Position numbers and translations under genes: made by a program. From Streptomyces sp. SID12501 (GTDB lineage: Bacteria; Actinomycetota; Actinomycetes; Streptomycetales; Streptomycetaceae), in the NCBI RefSeq assembly GCF_010550245.1, contig NZ_JAAGLU010000031.1, forward strand, positions 1 to 64,000: 64,000 bases of DNA, given 5' to 3'. Of this stretch, positions 52,950 through 61,905 are shown in pieces. Each line of letters opens with the position of its first letter. Positions within the stretch are counted from its first letter, which is position 1. The notes beneath the pieces are model-generated. The model was not told the origin of the DNA, ran no database searches, and saw only the letters and a program-made list of their open reading frames with translations.

Positions 52950-54788
52950 ATGCAGATCAAGCCACGTCAGCACCTGCTGGATATCTGGCAGGCCATTGCC
53001 AGGCACTCATTCGACGGAGGCAAGTGGTCCTGGGGTGAACGGGGAGGTCTGAGCAGTGTGGCGGACGCCGAGCGGCTGCTGTGCCTCATGTATCCCGCCA
53101 CCGAGATTCCCGCTTTCCGTCTCGATGAGCCGGACATCACCAAGCGGGACGTCGAAGCGGTCCTGAAGCGGGCCGGCGGGCGTATGGAGATCCCGGGCAA
53201 CCTCGTCACGGTGCTCACCCAGTTCATGAGTATGCACACCGGACCTGAGGGCAGCCCCACATTCGGCGGCGGCCACTACTTCGGCAGCCAGGATCCACAG
53301 CAGGAAGTCACCCGGGAACAGCGGGAGTTGGGAGTCGTCGACTCCTTCTCCATGTCGGTCACACTCTGCCTTGCCACGCTCGGATTCCTTAAGGTCTACG
53401 AAGAGAAGACGTCACGTTCGGACATGAAGGAGTCAATCAAGCGACTCCGGGAGGCAACCAGCGTCCGGCTCACCGCTGCGATGGTCAGTCTGTTGCGCTC
53501 TTTCGCCGTCAATGTCTTCGACCCCGACTCCCCGCAGGGCCAGCGGTTGCGCCGGCTCGTCAGCCAGGGGCGGCTTTCCGAGCGTGCCGTGCTCCAGGAG
53601 TTCCAGACGCGCTTCAAGCCGCTGCGTGCCACCATCACCGAGAGCCTCACCCTGGGCGTCGACGTCGAGGAGGCGCTCCGGGACGAACAGCAACTGTTCG
53701 AATGCGGTTGGGCGTGGAGCCTGGTGAAGGACGCGCCCGCGGTGAAAACCACCCCGCATGTCGGTCAGCCCGCCGGCATCGCCGACTCCGTGCCCTACCT
53801 CTACTTCACCGTGGTCGCCCTCGACGGAATCCAGGACCTGTTCTCGGACCGCACACTCACCCTCGGTCTGCTCACCCCCGAGCAGCAGACGCTCGCCGGC
53901 GCGCTCAGACTCCGCTGGGAGATCACCCAGCAGTACTGGTCGGGCATCGCCCGCTTCGACACGGACCGCTGGCCGCTGGAGGACCTTCCCTGGCGTACGA
54001 CGGGACAGCGGCTCGAGTCCGACTACTTCTCGCTGTCCGTCGCGGCCATCGTGGTCCACGACCTCGTACGGCGTCGCGCCACCGACGACGACCTCACCCG
54101 CACCGTCGCCGTCATGGAACGCCTGGCTGAAAGAGGCCGTATCACCAGCCGCATGGCCCGCGCGGATCCCGCCGTCGAACTCCACCACCCGGGTGTCACC
54201 CTGCCGTTGCAAGGCAGCGAGAGAGCGGGCCCGCCACTGCACTGGACGATGACGGATTTCTCCGCGCAGCTGCTCAAACGGACCATCCAGCTCTGCGAGT
54301 TGTCCCGCAACATCTCCTCGCACGACCGGCTGCTGCGGCTGGCCGAGGACATCCTCGACCATCTCTGGCAGCGACGTATCCAGGACGGCGAGGGGGCAGG
54401 CCTGTGGGACAACGTCCACGCCGTCTACCCCGGTGCGCCGCCGAGTGAGGAGCAACCGTCCTGGAGCGTCACCGAACGCGTCACCGAGTGCCTGGTCGCG
54501 GCGCGCAAGCTCTACGAACAGCGGCCCATCCGCAGTCCCGAACTCGCTGTCACAGCAAGGGCGTTGCTCAGTGAGGCCACCCATCTCTTCGGCTACGAAC
54601 AGATGGAGCACACGGCGGCCGGCGACAGCGAACGAGGGAAGTCACTGAGAAGTATCGAGATCAGGCTCCGTCGCGCACGCCGCATCATCGACGAACAGCC
54701 GGGGACCGCCAGTGCGTTGACACTGTCGGTCCTCGGCGAACTCGACACCCTGGCTCAGGCCAGGGCCGCCGCCGCGCAGGAGGTGTGA
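52950..54788 (+). CDS. SCO2524-like family protein (unknown function)
   Basis: A 612-residue cytosolic, mostly helical protein without signal or membrane segments. I recognise it only as the SCO2524-like family; it starts MQIKPRQHLLDIWQAIARHS with a W-rich segment (GGKWSWGERGGLSSVADAERLLC). Helix-rich repeats through the length suggest an alpha/alpha barrel or scaffold (inference). No catalytic motif stands out. ATG 52950 has GAGGGGG at 7 nt; the ATG at 52944 is too close to that site. It ends 3 bp before the P-loop gene, whose ribosome site lies within its last codons, so expression is coupled. Confidence 0.75.
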   Translation: MQIKPRQHLLDIWQAIARHSFDGGKWSWGERGGLSSVADAERLLCLMYPATEIPAFRLDEPDITKRDVEAVLKRAGGRMEIPGNLVTVLTQFMSMHTGPEGSPTFGGGHYFGSQDPQQEVTREQRELGVVDSFSMSVTLCLATLGFLKVYEEKTSRSDMKESIKRLREATSVRLTAAMVSLLRSFAVNVFDPDSPQGQRLRRLVSQGRLSERAVLQEFQTRFKPLRATITESLTLGVDVEEALRDEQQLFECGWAWSLVKDAPAVKTTPHVGQPAGIADSVPYLYFTVVALDGIQDLFSDRTLTLGLLTPEQQTLAGALRLRWEITQQYWSGIARFDTDRWPLEDLPWRTTGQRLESDYFSLSVAAIVVHDLVRRRATDDDLTRTVAVMERLAERGRITSRMARADPAVELHHPGVTLPLQGSERAGPPLHWTMTDFSAQLLKRTIQLCELSRNISSHDRLLRLAEDILDHLWQRRIQDGEGAGLWDNVHAVYPGAPPSEEQPSWSVTERVTECLVAARKLYEQRPIRSPELAVTARALLSEATHLFGYEQMEHTAAGDSERGKSLRSIEIRLRRARRIIDEQPGTASALTLSVLGELDTLAQARAAAAQEV

Positions 54789-54791
54789 CCG

Positions 54792-55709
54792 ATGCTCGTC
54801 TTCGCCACCTCCGACAAGGGAGGCACGGGCCGCTCCGTCACCAGCGCGAATCTCGCCTACCAACGGGCGCTTGCGGGCGACGACGTCTGCTACGTCGACT
54901 TCGACTTCGGTTCACCCACCGCCGCCGTGGTCTTCGATGTGCCCGAGGCGACACGCGGTGTCCAACAGGGCGGTCTGCACTCCTATCTGGAGGGCGAGAC
55001 GGCCGAGCCGGCCCGGCTGGACGTGTGGGCCCGCACCCAGCACCCGGTACTGCGGCTCCGGCCCAACGGCTCCGGCCGGCTCGTCCTCATGCCCGGTGAT
55101 CTCAGCGGCGGAGAGTTCGCCACGGACCAGGAGACCCTGCGACGCTGCGTCGACCTGATGCTCCGGCTCAACGCCGAGTTCGACGTGATCATCGTGGATC
55201 TCAGCGCAGGGCGCAGTTACGCCATGGACATGGTCCTGGAAGCGACCGCACGGCCCGAGATGCGAGGCGTCGACGCCCGATGGCTCGTCTTCCACCGCTG
55301 GACCCGGCAGCATGTGACCGCTGCCTCAGGGCTTGCCTTCAAGGAACGCGGCATCCTGAAGGGCGGGGCGGACCGGGGACACGACGAGGACGCGCTCCGG
55401 GACGCGATCCGCTTCGTACGGGCCGCGGTGCCGGGCCCCGAGTCACCGCTGCGGTCCCATGCGACGCCTGCCCAGTCCACATGGATGGAGCGGTGTGACG
55501 AAAAGCTCAGAAGTCTGGCTTCCGAGAACGGCATAGGTGACAGCGTGGTGCTGGGAACGGTGCCGCTGGAGCCCATTCTTCACTGGCGTGAGCAACTCAT
55601 CACCGAGGAAGACGTGATCGCCACCCAGATCGCCAACAAGGAGACCCTGGACGCCCTGGAGGAAATCGCCCGGCGGCTGACGGACGACGCGTACTGGGGG
55701 CGGCCGTGA
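54792..55709 (+). CDS. Variant P-loop ATPase, SCO2523-like family (ParA/MinD-type)
   Basis: A 305-residue SIMIBI-class protein. The deviant Walker A of ParA/MinD reads SDKGGTGRSVTSAN: the early signature Lys is kept but the P-loop Lys before Ser is Arg. A switch-like VDFDFGSPTAAVVFDV follows (DxD), and Walker B-like FDVIIVDLSAGRSYAMD. It has no obvious membrane-targeting helix at the C-terminus. Nucleotide binding is therefore uncertain and hydrolysis may be altered. GGAGG lies 7 nt before the ATG. It overlaps the next gene by GTGA and is the only recognisable NTPase of the operon. Confidence 0.85.
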   Translation: MLVFATSDKGGTGRSVTSANLAYQRALAGDDVCYVDFDFGSPTAAVVFDVPEATRGVQQGGLHSYLEGETAEPARLDVWARTQHPVLRLRPNGSGRLVLMPGDLSGGEFATDQETLRRCVDLMLRLNAEFDVIIVDLSAGRSYAMDMVLEATARPEMRGVDARWLVFHRWTRQHVTAASGLAFKERGILKGGADRGHDEDALRDAIRFVRAAVPGPESPLRSHATPAQSTWMERCDEKLRSLASENGIGDSVVLGTVPLEPILHWREQLITEEDVIATQIANKETLDALEEIARRLTDDAYWGRP

Positions 55710-56668
55710 CGGAATCCGTGTTCAGGGAGACCACCGCCGAGCCGCGCACCCAGTCCGTTCCGCTGTCCCATCTCTCCCTGGAACTCGGGCACTTGTACAT
55801 GGAGGACTTCGAGGGTGGCCCCGGACGGCTGCGCAGGCACTTCGAGCGGGTCCGGCCCTGGGCGGACGCGGTCCGTGCCGACGCCGCCGCTCAGGCAGGC
55901 GGCAAGCGCCCGCGGATCAGCACGTGTTTCCTCATCGACGACTATTTCACCCGCTTCTCCACACCCGCCGCCGTCCTGCCCGTGCTGCTCGCCGAGGCCG
56001 AGCGGGCCGGACTGGTCATCGACTACCTGGCCAGGGAGTCCGCCTGCGCGGTGGCGGACAAGATCCCGCTCGCCGAATCCGTGGCCAACCGCCTGGTCCA
56101 GTCACCACCACCCGGCAGTGACGGACGGCGCCCACCCGTCGGGCAGAGCGGATGGCTGGCCAACGGCGAACGCACCCCGGAGGCGCGTACCCAGCAGGCG
56201 ATGAGGACGGCCGGCGCCTGGCAGCCGCCCCGAGAGACCGCGGCGCGCCGCCACTCCGTCTTCGTGGACGTCGAACTGTGGGACGACGAGGGTGGCCGGC
56301 GTACCTGGTCCTGCCCCTTCCTCGCCGCGGTCTGGCAACTCGCCCGGTTGGGGCTGCTCCGCAACGAGGGCGAGGCCGTGCTGCTTCCCCAGGCCCGCAA
56401 GCCGGGCGAATTCCCCGCCGAATGGGACGAGTTGGCGCCGCTGATTCAGCTCAACGACTCCGCCGCCGCCTTCTGCGCCTACCGCACGTGTTCCGTGCTG
56501 CCGTCCAGGTTCCTGCCCGTCGAGCACGGCGTGCGCGTCGTCCTCGACCAGACCGACGTTCACGCGGGCGCGCTGGGACAGGTGGCCGAGCGCTCCGCCA
56601 AGGAGGGCATAAAGGTCCCCGACTCCGTCGCCGACCGAGTCTCGTACGTCTTCTACACGGGATCGTGA
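55706..56668 (+). CDS. SCO2522-like family protein (unknown function)
   Basis: A 320-residue soluble protein that I can place only in the SCO2522-like family. Notable stretches: LSHLSLELGHLYMEDFEGGP near the start, RISTCFLIDDYFTRFSTPAAVLPVLLAEAERAGLVIDYLARESACA, then an aromatic/Cys segment (CPFLAAVWQLARLGLLR) and SYVFYTGS at the end. The CFLIDDYF and IDYLARES pattern suggests alternating strands and helices. The GTG at 55706 overlaps the stop of the P-loop gene, implying equal production. No catalytic residues can be named. Confidence 0.75.
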   Translation: MTESVFRETTAEPRTQSVPLSHLSLELGHLYMEDFEGGPGRLRRHFERVRPWADAVRADAAAQAGGKRPRISTCFLIDDYFTRFSTPAAVLPVLLAEAERAGLVIDYLARESACAVADKIPLAESVANRLVQSPPPGSDGRRPPVGQSGWLANGERTPEARTQQAMRTAGAWQPPRETAARRHSVFVDVELWDDEGGRRTWSCPFLAAVWQLARLGLLRNEGEAVLLPQARKPGEFPAEWDELAPLIQLNDSAAAFCAYRTCSVLPSRFLPVEHGVRVVLDQTDVHAGALGQVAERSAKEGIKVPDSVADRVSYVFYTGS

Positions 56669-56669
56669 C

Positions 56670-57638
56670 ATGGGAGCCCCGGGGGACATGACGCGCGCCG
56701 TGCTCGCCTGCGGTGAAGTACGCACCTGTCTGCTGCGGTCGTCACGCCCGCTGGACGTCGGGGCGGCCGAGCAACTCCTCAGGCTGCGTACGGACGAACG
56801 GGTCCTCGTCTCGCAACGCCCCAATTCCTACGTACTGTCGCCGGACACCCTCACCGGAGTGGACTGCCGACTGCCCACCTCCAACGGCTCGAAGGTGCGC
56901 GCGGTCGGCACGGTGGCCGCTCGCGCGGTACTCACGGAGGGTCGCCTCCTCCAGGCCAGCGCCTACTTCCGGGCCCCCGCGGCAGGGCCCGACGAGCGGC
57001 AGCCCTGGGGGCACTACCTCGTACGGCCCGGACTGGTGGAACCCTTCGGGAAGCTGCCCGGGGAAGCGACCGCACAGGGTGTGCTCGCCGGGTGCCGCCG
57101 CGGTGAACTGGATCTCGGGCAGATCACCGAGGGCCTGCTCACCCGGGTGCTGCGTCACCCGCTGATCGACAACAAGGTCCCCATGAAGTCCCGTCATACC
57201 CAGCTGCGTTGGGCGGCCCTGCCATCGCCGGCCGGCTGCGGCCCGTCGATCGAACGCTTCACGGTCGCCGACGACGAGCTGCGCACCCTGCTGCTACGGG
57301 TTCCGGACGGCACGGAACCGGCCGTCGTAGCCGGACTGAGCGAGGATCTCGCGCGGCACGACTGGTTGCTGACGACCCTCGCAAGGCTGCTAGGCAGCAG
57401 CCGACTCGGATCGACGGACGGGCCGGGCACGATGGATGTGCTGCGCCCCGCCGTCGACCACCTGCTGCATCTGTGGATGCCCGGAGCACGGGTGCACCGG
57501 AGCCTGGCTCCACTGTGGGACGTGCTGGAACGGGAGCCGGGATTCAGCCGGCAGTGGCAGACCCTGGTCCATCGCATCCGGGACCAACTGGCAGTCCTGG
57601 CAATTCCGTTACCGCGCGACCAACTGACGACGCGCTGA
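56670..57638 (+). CDS. SCO2521-like family protein (unknown function)
   Basis: A 322-residue soluble protein of the SCO2521-like family, function unknown. It begins with VLACGEVRTCLLRSS and includes LVSQRPNSYVLSPDTLTGVDCRLP, a middle GVLAGCRRGELDLGQITEGLLTRVLRHPLID and a helical C-terminal half ending VHRIRDQLAVLAIPLP. No known motif is visible. The ATG at 56670 lies 1 bp after the previous stop; an in-frame ATG at 56688 just after GGGGGAC is an equally good start. The gene is followed at 58 bp by the membrane-protein gene. Confidence 0.72.
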   Translation: MGAPGDMTRAVLACGEVRTCLLRSSRPLDVGAAEQLLRLRTDERVLVSQRPNSYVLSPDTLTGVDCRLPTSNGSKVRAVGTVAARAVLTEGRLLQASAYFRAPAAGPDERQPWGHYLVRPGLVEPFGKLPGEATAQGVLAGCRRGELDLGQITEGLLTRVLRHPLIDNKVPMKSRHTQLRWAALPSPAGCGPSIERFTVADDELRTLLLRVPDGTEPAVVAGLSEDLARHDWLLTTLARLLGSSRLGSTDGPGTMDVLRPAVDHLLHLWMPGARVHRSLAPLWDVLEREPGFSRQWQTLVHRIRDQLAVLAIPLPRDQLTTR

Positions 57639-57696
57639 AGCTGTTGCGGGCACGACCTCGGAACAGCACTCAAGAAACCCGACGGGGGAGAGCGAA

Positions 57697-58704
57697 ATGA
57701 GTGGAGCCGCACCGGGAACGACGACAAGGAACGACGGGCGACCGGAAGGGCTGCGGGTCCCGCCGTTGCTGATGAAGATACTGATCACCGCACTGGTGGC
57801 CATCTTCGCCTACGTCCTGACCGACCTGGTCGAGCAGAAGCAGGGCGAGGTGTGGAAGCTGACCGTCTCGATCGTCATAGGCGGCGCCGCGCTGATCGTC
57901 CAGTACCTGGTCGACTTCGAGCGGCGGCTGACGGATATCGAGACGGGCCAGATCAACCGCATCCGCGATATGAAGGAGAGCCTCGCCGCTCATCACACCG
58001 CGATGACAGAACTGGTCGACGACCGTTTCGCCCGCATCAGCGAGGCCACTGAACTCTTCAGCCAGGTCGACCGCTCCGTGCTGCGTTCCGACGGGGTGAC
58101 CAAACTCGCCCGCAGCGCCACGATGGTGGGGCAGTTGGCCAACCCGCTGGTGGAGAAGTTCGCGGACACGGCGATCGACAAGCTCGCGACACTGATGGAG
58201 GACCTCAGCAGCCGACGGGCCGACTGTCTCGGAGAGAACCACGACTGGCTCATCGACCTCACCAAGTGCGTCCAGACCAGTCTCGTCGCCACCAGCACCT
58301 CCGTGGACCGGGGCTTTTGGAACAGTGAGCCCGCGAAACGCTATCTGGAGGCACAGAGCGACGCGATCGGGCGCGGGGTGAAGGTGCGGCGGCTGTTCGT
58401 GGTGAACACTCCCGGAGACATCGACACCGAGTTGGAGGAGATCTGCGAGAACCAGAAACTCCTCAACATCGACGCGTGCATCGTCGCGCTGTCGGAGCTG
58501 CCGCACCGGGTGCAACTGGGTACGACGAGCGACTTCATCGTGTTCGACGAGGTGCTGTCCTACGAGACCGGCCAGGACACGCTCGACGTCAACGCCAAGA
58601 CGACTCTCGACGCCCGTGCGGAACATGTCAGCCGCTGCCTCAAGCGGTTCAACGAACTGTGGGGCGCGACGCAGAACCTCCCGGGTTTCGGCAACGGGCG
58701 GTGA
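57697..58704 (+). CDS. Membrane protein with coiled-coil and PLD-like C-terminal region
   Basis: A 335-residue protein. Two membrane helices lie near 27-43 and 54-70, followed by a charged helical stretch (about 72-165, RLTDIETGQINRIRDMKE, HHTAMTELVDDRFARISEATELF) that could form a coiled coil. The C-terminal domain (about 195-335) has the pattern AIGRGVKVRRLFVVN, LPHRVQLGTTSDFIVFDEVLSYE and a late HVSRCLKRFNELW, which resembles PLD-like sensor domains of actinobacterial proteins, without the HKD motif. The ATG at 57697 has a GGGGGAGAGCGAA ribosome site. It is the last gene of the six-gene run and its only membrane component. Confidence 0.72.
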   Translation: MSGAAPGTTTRNDGRPEGLRVPPLLMKILITALVAIFAYVLTDLVEQKQGEVWKLTVSIVIGGAALIVQYLVDFERRLTDIETGQINRIRDMKESLAAHHTAMTELVDDRFARISEATELFSQVDRSVLRSDGVTKLARSATMVGQLANPLVEKFADTAIDKLATLMEDLSSRRADCLGENHDWLIDLTKCVQTSLVATSTSVDRGFWNSEPAKRYLEAQSDAIGRGVKVRRLFVVNTPGDIDTELEEICENQKLLNIDACIVALSELPHRVQLGTTSDFIVFDEVLSYETGQDTLDVNAKTTLDARAEHVSRCLKRFNELWGATQNLPGFGNGR

Positions 58705-58826
58705 CCGCGCGGACCCCTTGTACGGTCCTCAGCCCACTACCCCAACAGTGCTGATTACGTACGGGAGGTGTTCCGCGGGCCGGCCCGGCGGTATGCGTGC
58801 AGGGAGGCGAGACTCGTGGTCATCGC

Positions 58827-59855
58827 CTACGAGGCGGACCCGTCGGCCGCCACCGTCCGCAGGTAGGCTCCCAGCCGTGCGATCGCCGACGGGTTGCGCG
58901 GGCTCTCGACGAGGTCCACGTAGTCGAGGACGAAGATGCGCTTGTGCTTGACGGCGGAGACGTTCTTCAGCGGGGCGTACGACAGCAGGAACCTGCGCTT
59001 CTGCTCCGCGCTGACGTCTCCGTAGTCGCAGATGACGATGACGTCGGGGTCGCGTTCGACGACCGTCTCCCAGCCCACCGTCGTCCAGGAGTCGGCGAGG
59101 TCGTGCATGACGTTGACGCCGCCTGCCTTGCTGATGACCTCCTCGGGAGCGGCGTACCGCCCGGAGGTGAAGGGCGAGTCCGTGCCACTGTCGTACAGGA
59201 ACACCTTGGGGCTCTTCGCGGGCGCCTTGGCCCGCACCGCCGCGACCTGCTTCTTGAAGCCCGCGATGAGGGTGGCCGCACGCTGCTCGACGCCGAAGAG
59301 CCTTCCGAGGTTGGTGAGGTCGGTGTAGAGGGCGTCCAGGGGCGGCATGATGCCGCGCGAGGTCTTCGTACGGCCGTTGCGGCAGGACTCGGTGAGGATG
59401 TACGAGGGGATGCCGAGCTTCTTCAACGCGTCCGGGGTGAAGCCGTTGTCGTCGCGGAAACCGTAGTTCCAGCCGGCGAAGACCCAGTCGCCGCGGGCGT
59501 CGAGGACGTTCTCCTTGGTGAGCTGCTGCTTGGACAGCCATTTCACCTTGTCGTAGCCGTCCTTCCAGGGCACGCCGGTCAGATCGCCCTTGTCGTCGGG
59601 CATCGCGAACCCGGCCGTCCGGTCCTCCAGGCCGAGCGCGAACATCAGCTCGGTGATCCCGACGTCGTTCGTGACGACCCGCTCAGGAACCCTGTCGTAC
59701 GTCACCCGCCGGCCGCAGTTGGTGAGAGTGACGGCGGACGAGGACGAGGACGCGGCTGCCTTCGCCGAGGGCTTCTCCACGGTCGCCCCGCATCCGGTGG
59801 CGAGGAGGGAGAAGAGGCCGGAGAAGAGGGCAGCTGCCGCAACTGGCTTGCGCAT
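58827..59855 (-). CDS. Cobalamin/siderophore-type ABC transporter substrate-binding lipoprotein (BtuF-like)
   Basis: A 342-residue binding protein with a lipoprotein signal (lipobox LATGC, Cys22). PERVVTNDVGITELMFALGLEDRTAGF opens the periplasmic-binding (FecB/BtuF, cluster A-2) fold, and YGDVSAEQKRRFLLSYAPLKNVSAVKHKRIFVLDYVD closes the C-lobe. Third gene of an operon under a cobalamin riboswitch, so the ligand is probably a cobamide rather than a ferric siderophore. It follows the ATPase gene after 12 bp. Confidence 0.88.
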   Translation of the reverse strand: MRKPVAAAALFSGLFSLLATGCGATVEKPSAKAAASSSSSAVTLTNCGRRVTYDRVPERVVTNDVGITELMFALGLEDRTAGFAMPDDKGDLTGVPWKDGYDKVKWLSKQQLTKENVLDARGDWVFAGWNYGFRDDNGFTPDALKKLGIPSYILTESCRNGRTKTSRGIMPPLDALYTDLTNLGRLFGVEQRAATLIAGFKKQVAAVRAKAPAKSPKVFLYDSGTDSPFTSGRYAAPEEVISKAGGVNVMHDLADSWTTVGWETVVERDPDVIVICDYGDVSAEQKRRFLLSYAPLKNVSAVKHKRIFVLDYVDLVESPRNPSAIARLGAYLRTVAADGSAS

Positions 59856-59867
59856 GGGGGTGGTTCC

Positions 59868-60641
59868 TTACAAGGAGGGGGGCTTGGGAAGCAGATCGAA
59901 GAGCAGCTGGACGGCACCCGTCTCCGGATGCCGTACGGGATGGGCGCGCACCCCGAACACCTCGGCCAGCAACCCGGGTTGGAGCACATCGTGCGGCGGG
60001 CCCGACGCGACGACCCGGCCCCCGGCGATGACGTACAGCAGATCGCAGTGGGCGGCGGCGAGGTTGAGGTCGTGCAGGGCGGCCAGTGCGGTCAGGCCGC
60101 TGGCCCGGACCAGGGACAGGACGTCCAACTGGTGGGCGATGTCCAGGTGGTTGGTGGGTTCGTCGAGTACGAGGACGCGGGGCTGCTGGGCCAACGCCCG
60201 CGAGATGAGCACGCGTTGCTTCTCGCCGCCGGACAGAGCGAGGAACCCGCGGTCGGCGAGGTGCGCGACGCCGGTGCGCTCCATGGCGGCGGCGCAGATG
60301 TCCCGGTCCCCGGCCGCCGTACGCCCCCGATGCGGCAGCCGCCCCATCGCGATCACCTCGGCTACGGTGAAGTCGAACTCGGCGGACGACTCCTGGGGCA
60401 GTGCGGCGAGCACCCGGGCGGCGGCCCGGGGTTCCATGCCGTGCACGTCGACGTCGTCCAGCCGCACCGCACCCCCCGTCGGCCGCAGCGCCCGGTACAC
60501 GCATCGCAACAGGGTGGACTTCCCACTCCCGTTGGGCCCGACGAGCCCCACGAAGGCCCCGCTGTCCACCCGCATCGTGATGTCCTCGACGAGCCGGACC
60601 GCCCCCGCGTCGACCGACACACCCTCCACATCGAGCCGCAT
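59868..60641 (-). CDS. Cobalamin-type ABC transporter ATP-binding protein (BtuD-like)
   Basis: A 257-residue ATPase of the FecE/BtuD class: Walker A GPNGSGKST (near 37-45), signature LSGGEKQRVLISRAL, Walker B VLVLDEPTNHLD and the H-loop LHDLNLA. It powers import through the permease encoded just upstream (4-bp gap). Its gene order permease-ATPase-binding protein and the riboswitch upstream support vitamin B12 uptake. Confidence 0.92.
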   Translation of the reverse strand: MRLDVEGVSVDAGAVRLVEDITMRVDSGAFVGLVGPNGSGKSTLLRCVYRALRPTGGAVRLDDVDVHGMEPRAAARVLAALPQESSAEFDFTVAEVIAMGRLPHRGRTAAGDRDICAAAMERTGVAHLADRGFLALSGGEKQRVLISRALAQQPRVLVLDEPTNHLDIAHQLDVLSLVRASGLTALAALHDLNLAAAHCDLLYVIAGGRVVASGPPHDVLQPGLLAEVFGVRAHPVRHPETGAVQLLFDLLPKPPSL

Positions 60642-60645
60642 GCCT

Positions 60646-61686
60646 TCACCGCCCCCCGAACGCGTAACCGCCGCGCCGCATCAGCAGCAGGAACGCCGGT
60701 ACACCCACCACGGCGGTGATCACCCCGACGGGCAGTTCGGCCGGCGCGAGCAGCAGCCGGGACAGTACGTCGGCCCACACCAGCAGCACGGCCCCGGCGA
60801 GCGGCGCGACGGCCAGCACCCGCCGGTGATCGGCGCCCACGAGCATCCGTACGACATGCGGGACCATGAGCCCGACGAAGCCGATGGCCCCGCTGACGGC
60901 GACGACGGTGCCGGTCACGGCGGCGGTCACGAGGAACAACTCCCGCCGCAGCCGGGCCGGTTGGACCCCGAGTGCGGCGGCTGTCTCGTCCCCCATGGCG
61001 AGCGCGTTGAGCGACTCGGCGCGCCGGGCGAGCCACGCCCACCCGGCGAGGACGGTCACGGCGGCGATCGGCACCTGCGCCCAGGTGGCCCCGCCCAGAC
61101 TCCCGAGCAGCCACATCATCGCCGACCTGGCCGCCTCGCCCCGGGCGGCCCCGAACACCATCACGGTGGTGACGGCCTCGAAGCCGTACGCCAGCGCGGT
61201 CCCGGTGAGGATCAGTCGCAGCGGGGTCAGCCCGTGCGCGGCGGACCGGGCAACGGCGTAGACGAGCACCATGGCGGCGAGCGCGGACACGAAGGCGGAC
61301 GCGGACAGCGCCCACACCCCGAGCCCGGCGAACGCCCCCAGCAGAATCACGGCGTTGGCCCCCACGGCAGCGCCGGACGAGATCCCCAGCACGAACGGAT
61401 CGGCGAGCGCGTTGCGCACCATGGCCTGCACGGCCACCCCGACGGCCGCGAGCCCCGCCCCGACCACGGCGGCGAGCACCACCCGGGGCAGCCGCAGCTC
61501 CCAGACGATGGTGTAGGAGGCGAGGTCGTCGGCGCGGATGGTGCCTCCGGTGACGCCGTCCCACAGGAACCGGCACACCTGCCCCCAGCCGATTCCGGAC
61601 GCCCCCAGCCCGACCCCGCACAGCAGGGAGAGGAACAGCAGCAGAACCAGCCAGGCGGCCAGCGGCAGGACGGGTATACGGCGCAC
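60646..61686 (-). CDS. Cobalamin-type ABC transporter permease (BtuC-like, FecCD family)
   Basis: A 346-residue inner-membrane protein with about ten helices; LRLPRVVLAAVVGAGLAAVGVAVQAMVRNALADPFVLGISSGAAVGAN is the FecCD signature and the late GFVGLMVPHVVRMLVGADHRRVL contacts the ATPase. First gene of the operon; GTG start at 61686 with AAGGA about 10 nt upstream, 59 nt after the riboswitch core. Confidence 0.93.
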   Translation of the reverse strand: MRRIPVLPLAAWLVLLLFLSLLCGVGLGASGIGWGQVCRFLWDGVTGGTIRADDLASYTIVWELRLPRVVLAAVVGAGLAAVGVAVQAMVRNALADPFVLGISSGAAVGANAVILLGAFAGLGVWALSASAFVSALAAMVLVYAVARSAAHGLTPLRLILTGTALAYGFEAVTTVMVFGAARGEAARSAMMWLLGSLGGATWAQVPIAAVTVLAGWAWLARRAESLNALAMGDETAAALGVQPARLRRELFLVTAAVTGTVVAVSGAIGFVGLMVPHVVRMLVGADHRRVLAVAPLAGAVLLVWADVLSRLLLAPAELPVGVITAVVGVPAFLLLMRRGGYAFGGR

Positions 61687-61744
61687 GGTCGGCGATCCTT
61701 CGCCTCGGCTCGCAGTCCGCGGCGAGCAGTCACAGGGGCACGCG

Positions 61745-61905
61745 CACCGTGGGTGATCGGGCTCGCACGCCGAAGTCCTGGCCGAACAGCCGAGTGGCTG
61801 AACGGCCGGGCAGGAAGGCGTGCATACCGTTGCGGGTCAGCGCCGGAGTCTCACCGGACTTCCCCCAGGGGACGCGCCGCGAGCGTAGCAAACGCGTCGG
61901 ACCGG
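61745..61905 (-). ncRNA. Cobalamin riboswitch upstream of the btu-type operon
   Basis: Minus-strand elements match the cobalamin riboswitch: a GGGGGAAGTCCGGTGAGACT block with the paired TCCGGCGCTGACCCGC and AACGGTATG (61821-61867), a variable arm, then GACTTCGGCGTGCGAGCCCG and ATCACC (61747-61783). The core ends about 60 nt before the permease start, so binding of cobalamin would repress the transporter. The 5' boundary is approximate. Confidence 0.88.
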
